The translations under genes were made by a program, and so were the position numbers. A stretch of 64,000 nucleotides of DNA from Sideroxydans sp. GTDB taxonomy: Bacteria > Pseudomonadota > Gammaproteobacteria > Burkholderiales > Gallionellaceae. Below the pieces are notes generated by a model. The model did not search any database. It worked only from the letters and a program-made list of their open reading frames with translations, and had not been told where the DNA came from. How positions within the stretch are numbered: the stretch's first letter is position 1; each line of letters opens with the position of its first letter. Positions 46,501 through 54,574 of this stretch are shown here, piece by piece. Location: contig JAQTTU010000005.1 in assembly GCA_028710605.1 (NCBI GenBank), forward strand, positions 62,001-126,000, written 5' to 3'.

Positions 46501-47373
46501 CTAGTCGTAATCAATTTCCTGCTCGTTGCCCGCGTAATAATCCTGCACCTCGGCGACCAGCGTTTTGATCTTGGAGTTGGACAATATTTTCCTGACGATG
46601 GTGTCGCGGAATTCGTCCATGCGTTCGCGCAGCAGCGGGTGGAATTCCGGCGGGACTTTATTTAGCAATGCGTCCCAGCCCGCTTCGATGTCCGGCCGCG
46701 TTTCGCGCATGCCCCGGATCAGGGTTTCGATATCCGCTTGTTTGACCCGCGCGACGATGGGGCCGTCGCCGGCGATGGCGAAAATGAGCGCGATGGCGAT
46801 CACCGCATTGGCATCGAGTTCGGAATCCTTGACCGGGCCGGCGAAATGTTTTGTGCGCAGCCATCGGGCGCATTCGATGATGCGCTGGTTGTTGCGGCGA
46901 TCCCGCATCTCATTTTTATAGACTTCGTCGCCGTGCCATGTCGCGTCGGGATCGGCGCGGCATATTTCCCCGAACAGCAATTTGACGTTGCGCTGCTGGA
47001 TGAACGGGTCGCTGTCGAAATCGGAAATGAACGGCGTGTAGGGCAGCGCGGACAATTCCTTGATCTTGCGGAATCCCGCCTGGAATACGCGCTCCGCGCC
47101 CTCGCTCAACAGGAAAGACAGTCTGGATTCATCACCCGGGGAAATATCGGCCAGGCTGATGCCCAGCGAGATGCAGCCTGTCGTCAGGTGAAACGCTTCG
47201 AGCATGCCTTCGGCGGTGCGGTCATTGGTGAAGCGCTTGGCGACCAGCACGGTGATGCCGCCGAGTTCCTGCAAAAGCATGTCGGCATCCTGCTGGTGGT
47301 CGGCGCGCTGCGCAAGCGCTGTTAGCGCTTGTAGCAATTGCGGCGGGCGTGATGTGAAGCTGGTGATTTGCAT
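46501..47373 (-). CDS. Uncharacterised soluble protein, J-domain cluster
   Basis: 290 residues, no signal or membrane segment, helical. Motifs are not recognisable; the middle (RNNQRIIECARWLRTKHFAGPVKDSELDANAV) may form a helical bundle. It begins 102 bases after the upstream gene of the cluster and shares its direction with two acidic proteins and a DnaJ-like protein. I cannot assign a function. Confidence 0.75.
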   Translation of the reverse strand: MQITSFTSRPPQLLQALTALAQRADHQQDADMLLQELGGITVLVAKRFTNDRTAEGMLEAFHLTTGCISLGISLADISPGDESRLSFLLSEGAERVFQAGFRKIKELSALPYTPFISDFDSDPFIQQRNVKLLFGEICRADPDATWHGDEVYKNEMRDRRNNQRIIECARWLRTKHFAGPVKDSELDANAVIAIALIFAIAGDGPIVARVKQADIETLIRGMRETRPDIEAGWDALLNKVPPEFHPLLRERMDEFRDTIVRKILSNSKIKTLVAEVQDYYAGNEQEIDYD

Positions 47374-47405
47374 GAATGATCCTAAAAGCCGCAGTCAGGG
47401 TGTTT

Positions 47406-47462
47406 GTAGGCGCGATTCATTCGCACGTTCATCGAGTTATGTGCGAATGAATTCGCACCTAC
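47406..47462. repeat. GTAGGCGCG inverted repeat
   Basis: GTAGGCGCGATTCATTCGCA on the left and GTGCGAATGAATTCGCACCT on the right are complementary with one mismatch and one bulge around a 14-base loop. It fills most of the gap between two genes of the J-domain cluster. Confidence 0.72.
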
Positions 47463-47475
47463 ATAAGCGGCATAA

Positions 47476-48279
47476 TCAAGAAAAAATATCCTCGCCCAGA
47501 CTCGGGCGACGGCCTGCCTTGGGTGCGCTCGCCGCTTTGCCGGGCACTTGTTTGCGCAAGCGCAGCAGCAGTTCTTTGGTGGTGCGGCCCATGGCGAATT
47601 CGTGCTCGGCATGCTCGTCGTCATCGCCCTCATCTTCATCTTCGTCGGACTTGGCGTGCAACTGGTTTTCGCCCGGAATCCAGTCGGGGAAAATTTCGAA
47701 CAATACGCGATCCCATGCCTCTTCATCGCTGCGCGCAATTTCCAGTGCGAGCGGAATCACATCGTGATCGGAAGTTGTCTGACCGCTGCGATCCGCGCCG
47801 TGATGGTGGATGGCGTTGGCGATCTCGATGATCTCCTCGGTGGCGGTCGAGAACAGCACGGCAAACGCCGTCGTGCCCCAGTCCGTGGACAACGCCGCGT
47901 GGATCAACTCCCGGCGGCGCTCGGCATCGTCGGTGGCGAATATCATTCCATGGATGTGTGCGAACAAGGATTCGGCCAGCACTTCCGGCTCATCCTCGAT
48001 CATCTCTTCGTCCCACACGGCGGCGAAATAAGCCAGGCTTTCAGCCCACACTTTGGGCGGAACCAGCAGCGTGGCCAGCGACAGCTTGCCGCCGTCGAAC
48101 GCCGACAAGTGCAGCGACGCGACATGCGGCTCCAAATTTTCCAGCACTTCAACCACCGCCAGATCGCCGAACTTTTCGGCGGTCTCGTTGATGGCTTCTT
48201 CCGCGTGCGCGGTCGAGCCGGACAGCACCAGTTCGGTGACTTGCTGGCGTATCGCCGGAAGATTGGATTTATCAGACAT
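47476..48279 (-). CDS. Uncharacterised protein with acidic linker
   Basis: 267 residues. A helical N-terminal region (IRQQVTELVLSGSTAHAEEA) is followed by a long conserved-looking central part and a strongly acidic stretch KSDEDEDEGDDDEHAEHE near residue 220, then a short basic tail. ATG 48279 overlaps the upstream gene stop by eight bases. Its neighbour also carries an acidic run. No known domain is visible; the J-domain gene upstream suggests a chaperone-linked role, which is inference. Confidence 0.75.
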   Translation of the reverse strand: MSDKSNLPAIRQQVTELVLSGSTAHAEEAINETAEKFGDLAVVEVLENLEPHVASLHLSAFDGGKLSLATLLVPPKVWAESLAYFAAVWDEEMIEDEPEVLAESLFAHIHGMIFATDDAERRRELIHAALSTDWGTTAFAVLFSTATEEIIEIANAIHHHGADRSGQTTSDHDVIPLALEIARSDEEAWDRVLFEIFPDWIPGENQLHAKSDEDEDEGDDDEHAEHEFAMGRTTKELLLRLRKQVPGKAASAPKAGRRPSLGEDIFS

Positions 48280-48787
48280 TCTCGTCTCCGCCCGAATCGA
48301 ACAAGTGCTCGATATTCCGTCCGTGCATATCCTGATCTTCGTCCTCATCCTCGTCGTCGCCTTCGTCTTTTTGCAGGGCTTCGAGCGAGTGGTCTTCGTC
48401 CGTCCAACGCTTGCGGTTCAGGTACAGAAACGCGGTGATGATCGCCTTGCGCGCCAACGCGGGATTGTCATCCGCCACCGCCGCCAATGCCGCGCCGGCT
48501 TGCGCATCATCGCAGCCGACCATCTTTAAAACCTGCGCGGCATCGCCTTCATCATAGTGCGCGCTCTGCGCCATCAACCCGGCGGCATCATCAAAACGCA
48601 AATGGCCGGACAGCGCGAAGCTCAGCATATTCACATCGTCCAGCCCGAAACCGTTGGCGTATTCGACGAGCAAGGAATTGACGACGCGGTCATAGTTTTT
48701 TCTGTCGGGCGGATCGCCCAGCGTGTCTTCGATTTGGATGCCCAGTTCACGCGACTGGTAAGCGAATTCGGGATGGATATTTTTCAT
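48272..48787 (-). CDS. Uncharacterised protein with acidic C-terminus
   Basis: 171 residues, helical (FGLDDVNMLSFALSGHLRFD, AAVADDNPALARKAIITAFL), ending in an Asp/Glu-rich run DEGDDEDEDEDQD. It begins 36 bases after the J-domain gene and overlaps the next gene by eight bases, so the three are one operon. No catalytic motif is visible. Confidence 0.75.
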   Translation of the reverse strand: MKNIHPEFAYQSRELGIQIEDTLGDPPDRKNYDRVVNSLLVEYANGFGLDDVNMLSFALSGHLRFDDAAGLMAQSAHYDEGDAAQVLKMVGCDDAQAGAALAAVADDNPALARKAIITAFLYLNRKRWTDEDHSLEALQKDEGDDEDEDEDQDMHGRNIEHLFDSGGDENV

Positions 48788-48823
48788 TGTGTCTGTTCTT
48801 TAAATTGAAGTGTGATTGGTGTG

Positions 48824-49108
48824 CTACAGCGCGATCCCGCAACGCTTGAACAGCGAACTCCACAACGCCTGCGCTTCTTCTTCGGGGTCGATGATGATGC
48901 GGTTGTTGCGGCTCTGGTTATAAGCGGCTCTTTTTTGCGGGTCGGAAAGAAGTTCATACGCCGTCTTGATGGCATTGAATCTGACCTCGGCGCTGGAGTG
49001 CGCATTCCTGTCCGGGTGATGGCGCATGGCCAGCACGCGGTAAGCCTTCTTGATTTCTTCGGTCGAAGCGGTGGGCGAAACGCCCAGAATGTTGTACGGA
49101 TTTTCCAC
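48824..49108 (-). CDS. J-domain (DnaJ-like) protein
   Basis: 94 residues. A complete N-terminal J domain of about 65 residues ([20 protein letters not shown], with the invariant HPD in RHHPDRN) is followed by a short unrelated tail ([18 protein letters not shown]). It should stimulate an Hsp70 ATPase, but lacks the Gly/Phe and zinc-finger parts of DnaJ. It heads the operon with the two acidic proteins, its probable clients or partners. Confidence 0.88.
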   Translation of the reverse strand: MENPYNILGVSPTASTEEIKKAYRVLAMRHHPDRNAHSSAEVRFNAIKTAYELLSDPQKRAAYNQSRNNRIIIDPEEEAQALWSSLFKRCGIAL

Positions 49109-49436
49109 TGAATGCCTCCTGCAAGGGCGCGATTCTACCTTCTTGCGGTGGGGAGGTACATTTTGAATTTGCTGCCGGGGATGATGGGGCTGTTGGGTGA
49201 TGCGTTTGTCGTTGATTGTTCTGGCTCGGCCTCAAGCGACTTTGAGGTTGAAAACTAGATACCGGAAAGCTGACCTTTGCTTGGGACGGCAGAGTGCCAA
49301 TTGCAGCCTTTCAAACTGCGTGTAACTATGCGATGCTGGTGTTGTAGATCGGCCAGCAAGAGACATTCGCTGATGCGATCCAACAAAGCTCAACTCTCAT
49401 TTTCGCCTCTTTGGGCAAGTTAACTGGACATAATTA
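49109..49436. other. 328-base gap without an evident gene
   Basis: No ORF longer than about 40 codons with a credible start and no clear hairpin is visible. Base composition is more AT-rich than in neighbouring genes, like the orphan gene that follows. It may hold a remnant or the promoter of that gene. Confidence 0.4.
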
Positions 49437-49868
49437 ATGTGCATGATGATCTACCTCTCGGCTGCCAAACCGCTTAGCAAGATCGAATGGAACGAGGCAG
49501 AACCTAGGTTTTACATTTCCACCCTCGCACCGAACGAGGAGCGTGTCAGTTGCCAGTTCAAGACCCAAAACGTGGTTTATGCTGGGTCATATGAGGGGTG
49601 CGGCTGCGGTTTCCAATATGGCGAATATCCTGCCGAAAACTATGAGCCAGATGAATTGAAGAATCGTCGGCGTTCACTCGATGATTTCGCAAAGTACCTT
49701 CGTAATGAGTTGCCTAAAGTGGGTGCCATAGAACTTTTCGCATGCTGGGATGGAGATCAAGAGGCAGCGCCAGAACATCGCCGAAGCTTAACGCCCGCGT
49801 CACTTGAGGCTAATGACTTTTTCTTTTTTCAGAAAGAATGCTCGACCCTAACCGAGGATTCTAGATAA
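49437..49868 (+). CDS. Orphan hypothetical protein
   Basis: 143 residues starting MCMMIYLSAAKPLSKIEWNE, with GCGCGFQYGEYPAENYEPDE in the middle and five Cys in total in the first 65 residues. No signal or membrane segment. Codon choice is more AT-rich than in the flanking genes, suggesting recent acquisition. The only AG-rich ribosome site is weak. I do not recognise it. Confidence 0.6.
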   Translation: MCMMIYLSAAKPLSKIEWNEAEPRFYISTLAPNEERVSCQFKTQNVVYAGSYEGCGCGFQYGEYPAENYEPDELKNRRRSLDDFAKYLRNELPKVGAIELFACWDGDQEAAPEHRRSLTPASLEANDFFFFQKECSTLTEDSR

Positions 49869-50153
49869 TGCGTATGTCAGAATCTATTAGGAAACCTAAA
49901 TGGCTGCTTTGGGTTAACAAGCGACAGACATGCTGACGGAATTATTCTCGAAGCTACGACTGCTTCGGGTCGAAAGACGACTTGTGATTTGTGAAATTGA
50001 TTGCCTGTCAGCAGTCAGTCGCAATCGACTGTCTCGAACGGTGTATGGCGTAGATTGCCTATTGACGGGCGTTTCCGTGATGTTCTGTTTGAAAGTCAGC
50101 TTGCTTTAGATTTGGACTGAGGCGTGATGCACGGTGTTGGAGGGCGGATTCGT
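49869..50153. other. 285-base gap with R1 repeat remnant
   Basis: The gap between the orphan gene and the PIN toxin gene. At 50047-50071 the sequence GCGTAGATTGCCTATTGACG GGCG is a truncated minus-strand copy (F) of repeat family R1. The rest shows no gene or stable hairpin. Confidence 0.55.
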
Positions 50154-50570
50154 TCATTTATTGATTCGTTCTAATGCTTGCGCCGCAGTGATAATTTTGA
50201 TGCCCTTAAATGTGCCTAACCCAAGCAGATGCTTGTCGCCCGAGACGATCAGCCCGGCATCTGCGGCAAGTGCGCAGGCCAGTACATGGTCGTCGTCCGG
50301 GTCGGCAATAATGGTGGGTGGTATCGGGAGTGGTGCAACAAGCGTGGCGAGTTCTGCGTAGCCCAGCACCAACCCTTCTATCCCCAAGCCGCTGGCTGTT
50401 ATGAACTTGGCGAATTTTGGGCGTTTGAGGATGCGGGTGAGTTCGGCGAGCAATGTTCGGCTGGTGTAGATTTCAATTGCACCTGCTTGGGCAGCATCCA
50501 TCAATCTCGCGGGCATGCCGTTCCACAACAGGCCGGAGGCGACGATGTTGGTATCCAGCACCAGTCGCAT
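50154..50570 (-). CDS. PIN-domain toxin (putative VapC-like)
   Basis: 138 residues. The PIN acidic residues are visible: D6 in LVLDTNIVASGLLW, E43/E44 area in LLAELTRILKR, and DPDDDHVLACAL. It belongs to the 'putative toxin PIN family' of small RNases that cleave RNA when free of antitoxin. It follows the antitoxin gene by 11 bases in the same direction, the usual vapBC order. Confidence 0.87.
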   Translation of the reverse strand: MRLVLDTNIVASGLLWNGMPARLMDAAQAGAIEIYTSRTLLAELTRILKRPKFAKFITASGLGIEGLVLGYAELATLVAPLPIPPTIIADPDDDHVLACALAADAGLIVSGDKHLLGLGTFKGIKIITAAQALERINK

Positions 50571-50581
50571 GGCGGCGTGAT

Positions 50582-50830
50582 TCAGTTGCTGTGTTGCGCG
50601 CGCCGCTCGGCGCGGTCGGCGGAAATTTCGGCTTCAATTTCTTCCATCGTCAGCGGCGGCATGTTTGCCGCTGCGATGCGTTTGCGTGCCTCGGAAAGTC
50701 CTTCAAGCCGGCGGTTGCGCACTGCTTCGCGCAGCAGTGATTGCAAACTGTCCGGGCTGGTTAAACCCATGCGCACAGCATCTTTCGCCAGTTGGTCGGG
50801 CAGGTTCAGCTTCAGTTCCAATGTGGTCAT
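50582..50830 (-). CDS. Antitoxin of PIN toxin-antitoxin pair
   Basis: 82 residues. MTTLELKLNLPDQLAKDAVR is a ribbon-helix-helix-like DNA-binding start; the tail is charged and probably wraps the toxin (TMEEIEAEISADRAERRAQ). ATG 50830 has a strong GGAGGAATTG site; the longer ORF is rejected. It is upstream of the toxin gene, so repression and neutralisation are expected of it. Confidence 0.82.
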   Translation of the reverse strand: MTTLELKLNLPDQLAKDAVRMGLTSPDSLQSLLREAVRNRRLEGLSEARKRIAAANMPPLTMEEIEAEISADRAERRAQHSN

Positions 50831-50933
50831 CGCAATTCCTCCTGCGTGTTGGTGTGCTGCCATTATAGGGACAAGGCAAAACGACATTCAACAAATCCCG
50901 CGACATGCCTTTCGTCAATGTCGATCACGCCGG

Positions 50934-51887
50934 TTAATGCCCGGTAATCTGCTGGAACAACTTCAACCTGCGTTCGTCGATTTTCCCCTCCGCCGTCGCT
51001 TTGCGTATCGCGCAATCAGGTTCGTGCGAGTGGGTGCAGTTGGCGAAGCGGCAGTCACCCAGGTAGGGCAGGAATTCGGGGAAGCTGCGTTCGATGGCGG
51101 CGAAGTCGAGGTGGTGCAGGCCGAACAGTTGCACGCCGGGGCAGTCGATGAGGTGGGACACCCCGACACGGTGTGGCGAAGCCTCCTGGTGCGGGAGGGG
51201 TGTCGGGCGGCTGCTCCCGCAATCGGTCGCTTCGCGGGAATCTGTCGCAGCCGCTTTGGGGTTGAGGTGGTACAGGCGGGCGTGGGTGGTGGTGTGTTTG
51301 CCGGAGTCGAGCACGGTGGAAATTTCGCGCGTGGCGGCATGGGCTTCGGGGATGAGCGCGTTGAGCAGGGTGGATTTGCCCATGCCGGATTGGCCGACCA
51401 GTACGCTGGTGTGGCCTTGCACATAGGGCAGCAGCGGCGTGACGTCTCGCTTGGCAGAGAGTTCCAGCACGCGGTAGCCAATTTTATTGTAGGGCGCGAG
51501 TTGGGCGCGGGCCGCTTCAATCTGCGGCAAGTCGCATTTGTTCAACACGATGAGCGTTTCCAGATTTTGATCGTGCGCGGCGAGCAGGCAGCGCGCCAGC
51601 AGTTCGTCGTTGAACGAAGGTTCGGTGGCGACCACGACGATGATTTGCGTGACGTTGGCGGCGATGAGTTTTTGTTTGAACGCGTCGGAGCGGTAGAGCA
51701 GGGTGGTGCGCGGGGCGATGCGGTCGATGACGGCCTGACCGTCGCCGCTACGGGTGATTTCGACGTTATCACCGCAGGCGACTTCGCTTTTTTTGCCGCG
51801 CGGTACGCATTCCAGAATTTCGCCGTCGGGCAGCTCGGCCAGATAGTGGCGACCGAAGGCGGCGATGATTTGGCCGGTGAGTTTCAA
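50934..51887 (-). CDS. rsgA: Ribosome small-subunit GTPase RsgA with in-frame insertion
   Basis: 317 residues. OB fold at the N-terminus, circularly permuted G domain (NKCD, then GQSGMGKST, then DCPG), and zinc-binding C-terminus CRFANCTHSHEPDC. RsgA acts late in 30S maturation. Between RLYHLNPKAA and SHLIDCPG about 33 extra residues are inserted, where other RsgA proteins have a short loop. The insert DNA (51162-51254) is made of two palindromes. All catalytic motifs stay in frame, so the protein is probably functional. Confidence 0.93.
   Translation of the reverse strand: MKLTGQIIAAFGRHYLAELPDGEILECVPRGKKSEVACGDNVEITRSGDGQAVIDRIAPRTTLLYRSDAFKQKLIAANVTQIIVVVATEPSFNDELLARCLLAAHDQNLETLIVLNKCDLPQIEAARAQLAPYNKIGYRVLELSAKRDVTPLLPYVQGHTSVLVGQSGMGKSTLLNALIPEAHAATREISTVLDSGKHTTTHARLYHLNPKAAATDSREATDCGSSRPTPLPHQEASPHRVGVSHLIDCPGVQLFGLHHLDFAAIERSFPEFLPYLGDCRFANCTHSHEPDCAIRKATAEGKIDERRLKLFQQITGH
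51162..51254. repeat. Two palindromic elements inserted within rsgA
   Basis: First hairpin: CCCGACAC (51162-51169) and GTGTCGGG (51200-51207). Second: GCGGCTG (51207-51213) with TCCCGC inside, and GCGGGA with CAGCCGC (51234-51254). Both pairs fit exactly. The element is translated without stop codons as part of RsgA, like palindromic elements inserted in Rickettsia genes. Confidence 0.8.
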
Positions 51888-51905
51888 TTCAGAAAATCCA
51901 ATAAG

Positions 51906-52029
51906 CCGTCATTCCGGCGCAGGCCGGAATCCAGCAAAACAAACAAACCGCGTAGCGGACAAAATCGGCACTGTCCCGCTTCGCGGGGATTTTCAATCAG
52001 CTGGATTCCGGCCTGCGCCGGAATGACGG
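51906..52029. repeat. Inverted repeat pair, CATTCCGGCG type
   Basis: CCGTCATTCCGGCGCAGGCC (51906-) and its reverse complement ending GCGCCGGAATGACGG at 52029; both arms are about 30 bases. It is the same BIME-like type as 26493-26608, here between phhB and rsgA. Confidence 0.8.
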
Positions 52030-52035
52030 CGGTTT

Positions 52036-52374
52036 TCAAAGCTTGAACAGCGCATCCACTTTCGCGGCGCAGATGAAGTCGTTTTCGGACAGGCCGCCGA
52101 TGGCGTGGGTGGAATATTCGACGTGGCATTTGTTGTAGCCGACGGTCATGTCGGGGTGGTGGTCTTCGCGGTGGGTCATCCACGCCACGGCGTTGACGAA
52201 GGCGATGACTTGATAATAGTTGTTGAACTCGAAAGTTTTGGCGATGTGCTTGTCGCTCAATTCCCAGTCATCGAGCTGTTTGAGCAGTTCGCGCGCTTCA
52301 ACGTTGGTCAGCGGCGGAACGCCGCCTTCGCAGGGTTTGCATTGCTTGTTGTTCAGGTCGCAGACGGTTGCCAT
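52036..52374 (-). CDS. phhB: Pterin-4a-carbinolamine dehydratase
   Basis: 112 residues. FVNAVAWMTHREDHHPDMTV holds the conserved HHPD-type active site, with EYSTHAIGGLSENDF after it. The enzyme recycles tetrahydropterin after aromatic amino acid hydroxylation, or has a structural role in some bacteria. The N-terminus has extra cysteines (CDLNNKQCKPCEGG) not seen in most members, which may bind metal. No phenylalanine hydroxylase gene is next to it. Confidence 0.93.
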   Translation of the reverse strand: MATVCDLNNKQCKPCEGGVPPLTNVEARELLKQLDDWELSDKHIAKTFEFNNYYQVIAFVNAVAWMTHREDHHPDMTVGYNKCHVEYSTHAIGGLSENDFICAAKVDALFKL

Positions 52375-52381
52375 ATTTGCC

Positions 52382-52687
52382 TCACTTGAATTGGTAATAG
52401 GTTTGGTTCAGATATGCCGCGAGGTCTTGTTCTTCCTGCGCCGAGAGTTTTGCGCCCACTATGCCGGAGCAGAATTTGATCTGCGGGATAAGTTCGCCAG
52501 CATCGTGCACTTTGCGGTTGGGGCGGGTGAAAATGGCGCTGCCGTCGCCGCCCATTTTGCGTTCGTGACAGTTGCTGCATTCGTATTTGGCGAACAATTT
52601 TTTGCCGTTGTTGGTGTTGCCTTTGGCAAAGGGCGCGGCTTGTGCGGTGGCGGCGGCCAGCATCAGCAGAAAGAAATATTTTTTCAT
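52382..52687 (-). CDS. c-type cytochrome, small periplasmic
   Basis: 101 residues with signal peptide MKKYFFLLMLAAATAQAAP. One heme site, CSNCH, is followed by a candidate distal ligand region in KMGGDGSAIFTRPNRKVH and an extra Cys in IKFCSGIVG. It would carry electrons in the periplasm. Its start overlaps the M48 protease gene by four bases. A role tied to that protease is not evident. Confidence 0.9.
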   Translation of the reverse strand: MKKYFFLLMLAAATAQAAPFAKGNTNNGKKLFAKYECSNCHERKMGGDGSAIFTRPNRKVHDAGELIPQIKFCSGIVGAKLSAQEEQDLAAYLNQTYYQFK

Positions 52688-53940
52688 TTGCGTTCTCCTA
52701 GTTGTTGCAGATGGGCGATGCGTATCGGCGCGGGCGGATGCGATTCGTAGAAGCTGGCGTACAGCGGATCGGGGGTCAGCGTCTTGGCGTTGTCCTGGAA
52801 CAGTTTGACCAGCGCGCTCACCAGTTCGTTGGCATCGGTTTGTCGCGCAGCGTATTCGTCGGCCTCGAATTCGTGTTTGCGCGAATAGGCCGAGGCGATG
52901 GGTTGCAGCAGGAAGGTGAATACCGGCAGCACCATGAAGAACAGCAGCAGCGCGATGGCGGTGGTTTGCGTGGTCACCCCCAGCCCCAGATAGAACCAGT
53001 CGGCATGCAGCAACTGCGCCAGCAGCCACAGGAAGCCGAGGCTGATGGCGAAGGTGAAGGCGATGCGCTTGAACACATGGTGGCGCTTGAAATGTCCCAG
53101 TTCGTGCGCCAGCACCGCGTCCACTTCGTTCGGCGTGAGGCGTTCCAGCAGGGTGTCGAAGAACACGATGCGCTTGGTTTTGCCGAAGCCGGTGAAGTAG
53201 GCGTTGCCGTGCGTGCTGCGTTTGCTGCCGTCCATCACGAACAGGCCGCTGGCGGCAAAGCCGCATTTTTTCAGCAGCGCTTCAATGCGTGATTTTTGCG
53301 CTTCGTCTTGTAGCGGCTCGAAGTCGTTGAACAGCGGCGCGATGTAATTGGGGTAAATGAACAGCAGCAACAGATTAAAAGTGACCCACACGCCCCACAC
53401 ATACAGCCACCACAGTTCGCCCATGCGCGCCATCAGCCACAGCACGCCCAGCAGCAGCGGCAGACCGAGCACAACGCCGAGCAGCAGGCCTTTGAGCGCG
53501 TCGAGCAGATACAGTTTGAGCGTCATTTTGTTGAAGCCGAAGCGCACCTCGATGTTGAACGTGCTGTACAGATCGAACGGCATTTCCAGCAACGCTTGCA
53601 GCATCAGCACCTCAACAATCAGCACCGTGCCCTGTAGCAGCGCGCCGTCGAACGTGGCGGACGACCAGTCGCTGAGCCACTGGATGCTGCCGCCCAGCGT
53701 GAAAGCCAGCAACAGTGCAAGCTCGAATACCACTGTTACGATGCCCAGATGCAGTTGGGCGCGGGTGTAATCTGCCGCTTTCTGGTGTGCGGCGAGTTCG
53801 ACTTTTTCGCGGAACGCGACAGGCACTTCGGCGCGATGCGCGGCCACGTGGTCGAGCTGGCGATACGCCAGCCACAGCTTGATAACCATGTTGGAAAACA
53901 GGGCGGAAACGAAGAGGGCGGAGAATTGGGATGCGGTCAT
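52684..53940 (-). CDS. M48-family (Ste24-like) membrane endopeptidase
   Basis: 418 residues, about seven membrane segments, zinc motif HELGH with H279, E280 and H283, and EADEYAARQ as the third ligand region. The long N-terminal domain (from MTASQFSALFVSALFSN) and size match Ste24/CAAX-protease-type M48 proteins rather than HtpX. It probably degrades or processes membrane proteins. ATG 53940 is used; the ORF runs on upstream. It is divergent from orn. Confidence 0.92.
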   Translation of the reverse strand: MTASQFSALFVSALFSNMVIKLWLAYRQLDHVAAHRAEVPVAFREKVELAAHQKAADYTRAQLHLGIVTVVFELALLLAFTLGGSIQWLSDWSSATFDGALLQGTVLIVEVLMLQALLEMPFDLYSTFNIEVRFGFNKMTLKLYLLDALKGLLLGVVLGLPLLLGVLWLMARMGELWWLYVWGVWVTFNLLLLFIYPNYIAPLFNDFEPLQDEAQKSRIEALLKKCGFAASGLFVMDGSKRSTHGNAYFTGFGKTKRIVFFDTLLERLTPNEVDAVLAHELGHFKRHHVFKRIAFTFAISLGFLWLLAQLLHADWFYLGLGVTTQTTAIALLLFFMVLPVFTFLLQPIASAYSRKHEFEADEYAARQTDANELVSALVKLFQDNAKTLTPDPLYASFYESHPPAPIRIAHLQQLGERK

Positions 53941-54011
53941 AGATATTGGTAGTGCGGCATTGCCGTGCGACAATGCGCCAGACTTTTTTACAGGAAGAAC
54001 TTGCAAGGATT

Positions 54012-54557
54012 ATGGCACAAAACCAAAACAACCTCGTCTGGATAGACATGGAAATGACCGGGCTTTTCCCCGACACCGACCGCATTATCGAAGTCGCGCT
54101 GGTCATCACCGATAACGAACTCAACACCGTGGCCGAAGCGCCGGTACTGGTGGTGCATCAGCCCGACAGCGTGCTCGACGCGATGGATAACTGGAATAAA
54201 TCCACGCACGGCAAATCCGGCTTGATCGACAAGATCAAAGTTTCCACGCTGGATGAGGCGACGGTGGAAGCGCAGATGCTGGAATTTCTCAAGGAATATG
54301 TGCCTATCCGCACTTCGCCCATGTGCGGCAATTCCATCTGCCAGGACAGGCGCTTTCTCGCGCGCTGGATGCCGAAAATGGAAGACTATTTCCACTACCG
54401 CAATCTGGATGTGAGCACGCTGAAGGAACTGGCGAAACGCTGGAAGCCGGAAGTGGCCAGCGGCATCAAAAAACACGGCAAGCACGAGGCGCTGGCGGAC
54501 ATCTACGAGTCCATCGCCGAGATGAAGCATTACCGCGATAACTTCCTGAAACTCTGA
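54012..54557 (+). CDS. orn: Oligoribonuclease
   Basis: 181 residues, DnaQ-type 3'-5' exonuclease. DMEMTGL (motif I), [11 protein letters not shown], and [14 protein letters not shown] (motif III area with catalytic His and Asp). It degrades 2-5 base RNAs and pGpG, the product of c-di-GMP breakdown, which fits the diguanylate cyclase gene that follows 17 bases later. AAGGA precedes ATG 54012. Confidence 0.97.
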   Translation: MAQNQNNLVWIDMEMTGLFPDTDRIIEVALVITDNELNTVAEAPVLVVHQPDSVLDAMDNWNKSTHGKSGLIDKIKVSTLDEATVEAQMLEFLKEYVPIRTSPMCGNSICQDRRFLARWMPKMEDYFHYRNLDVSTLKELAKRWKPEVASGIKKHGKHEALADIYESIAEMKHYRDNFLKL

Positions 54558-54574
54558 TTGCGGAAATCTGCAAA

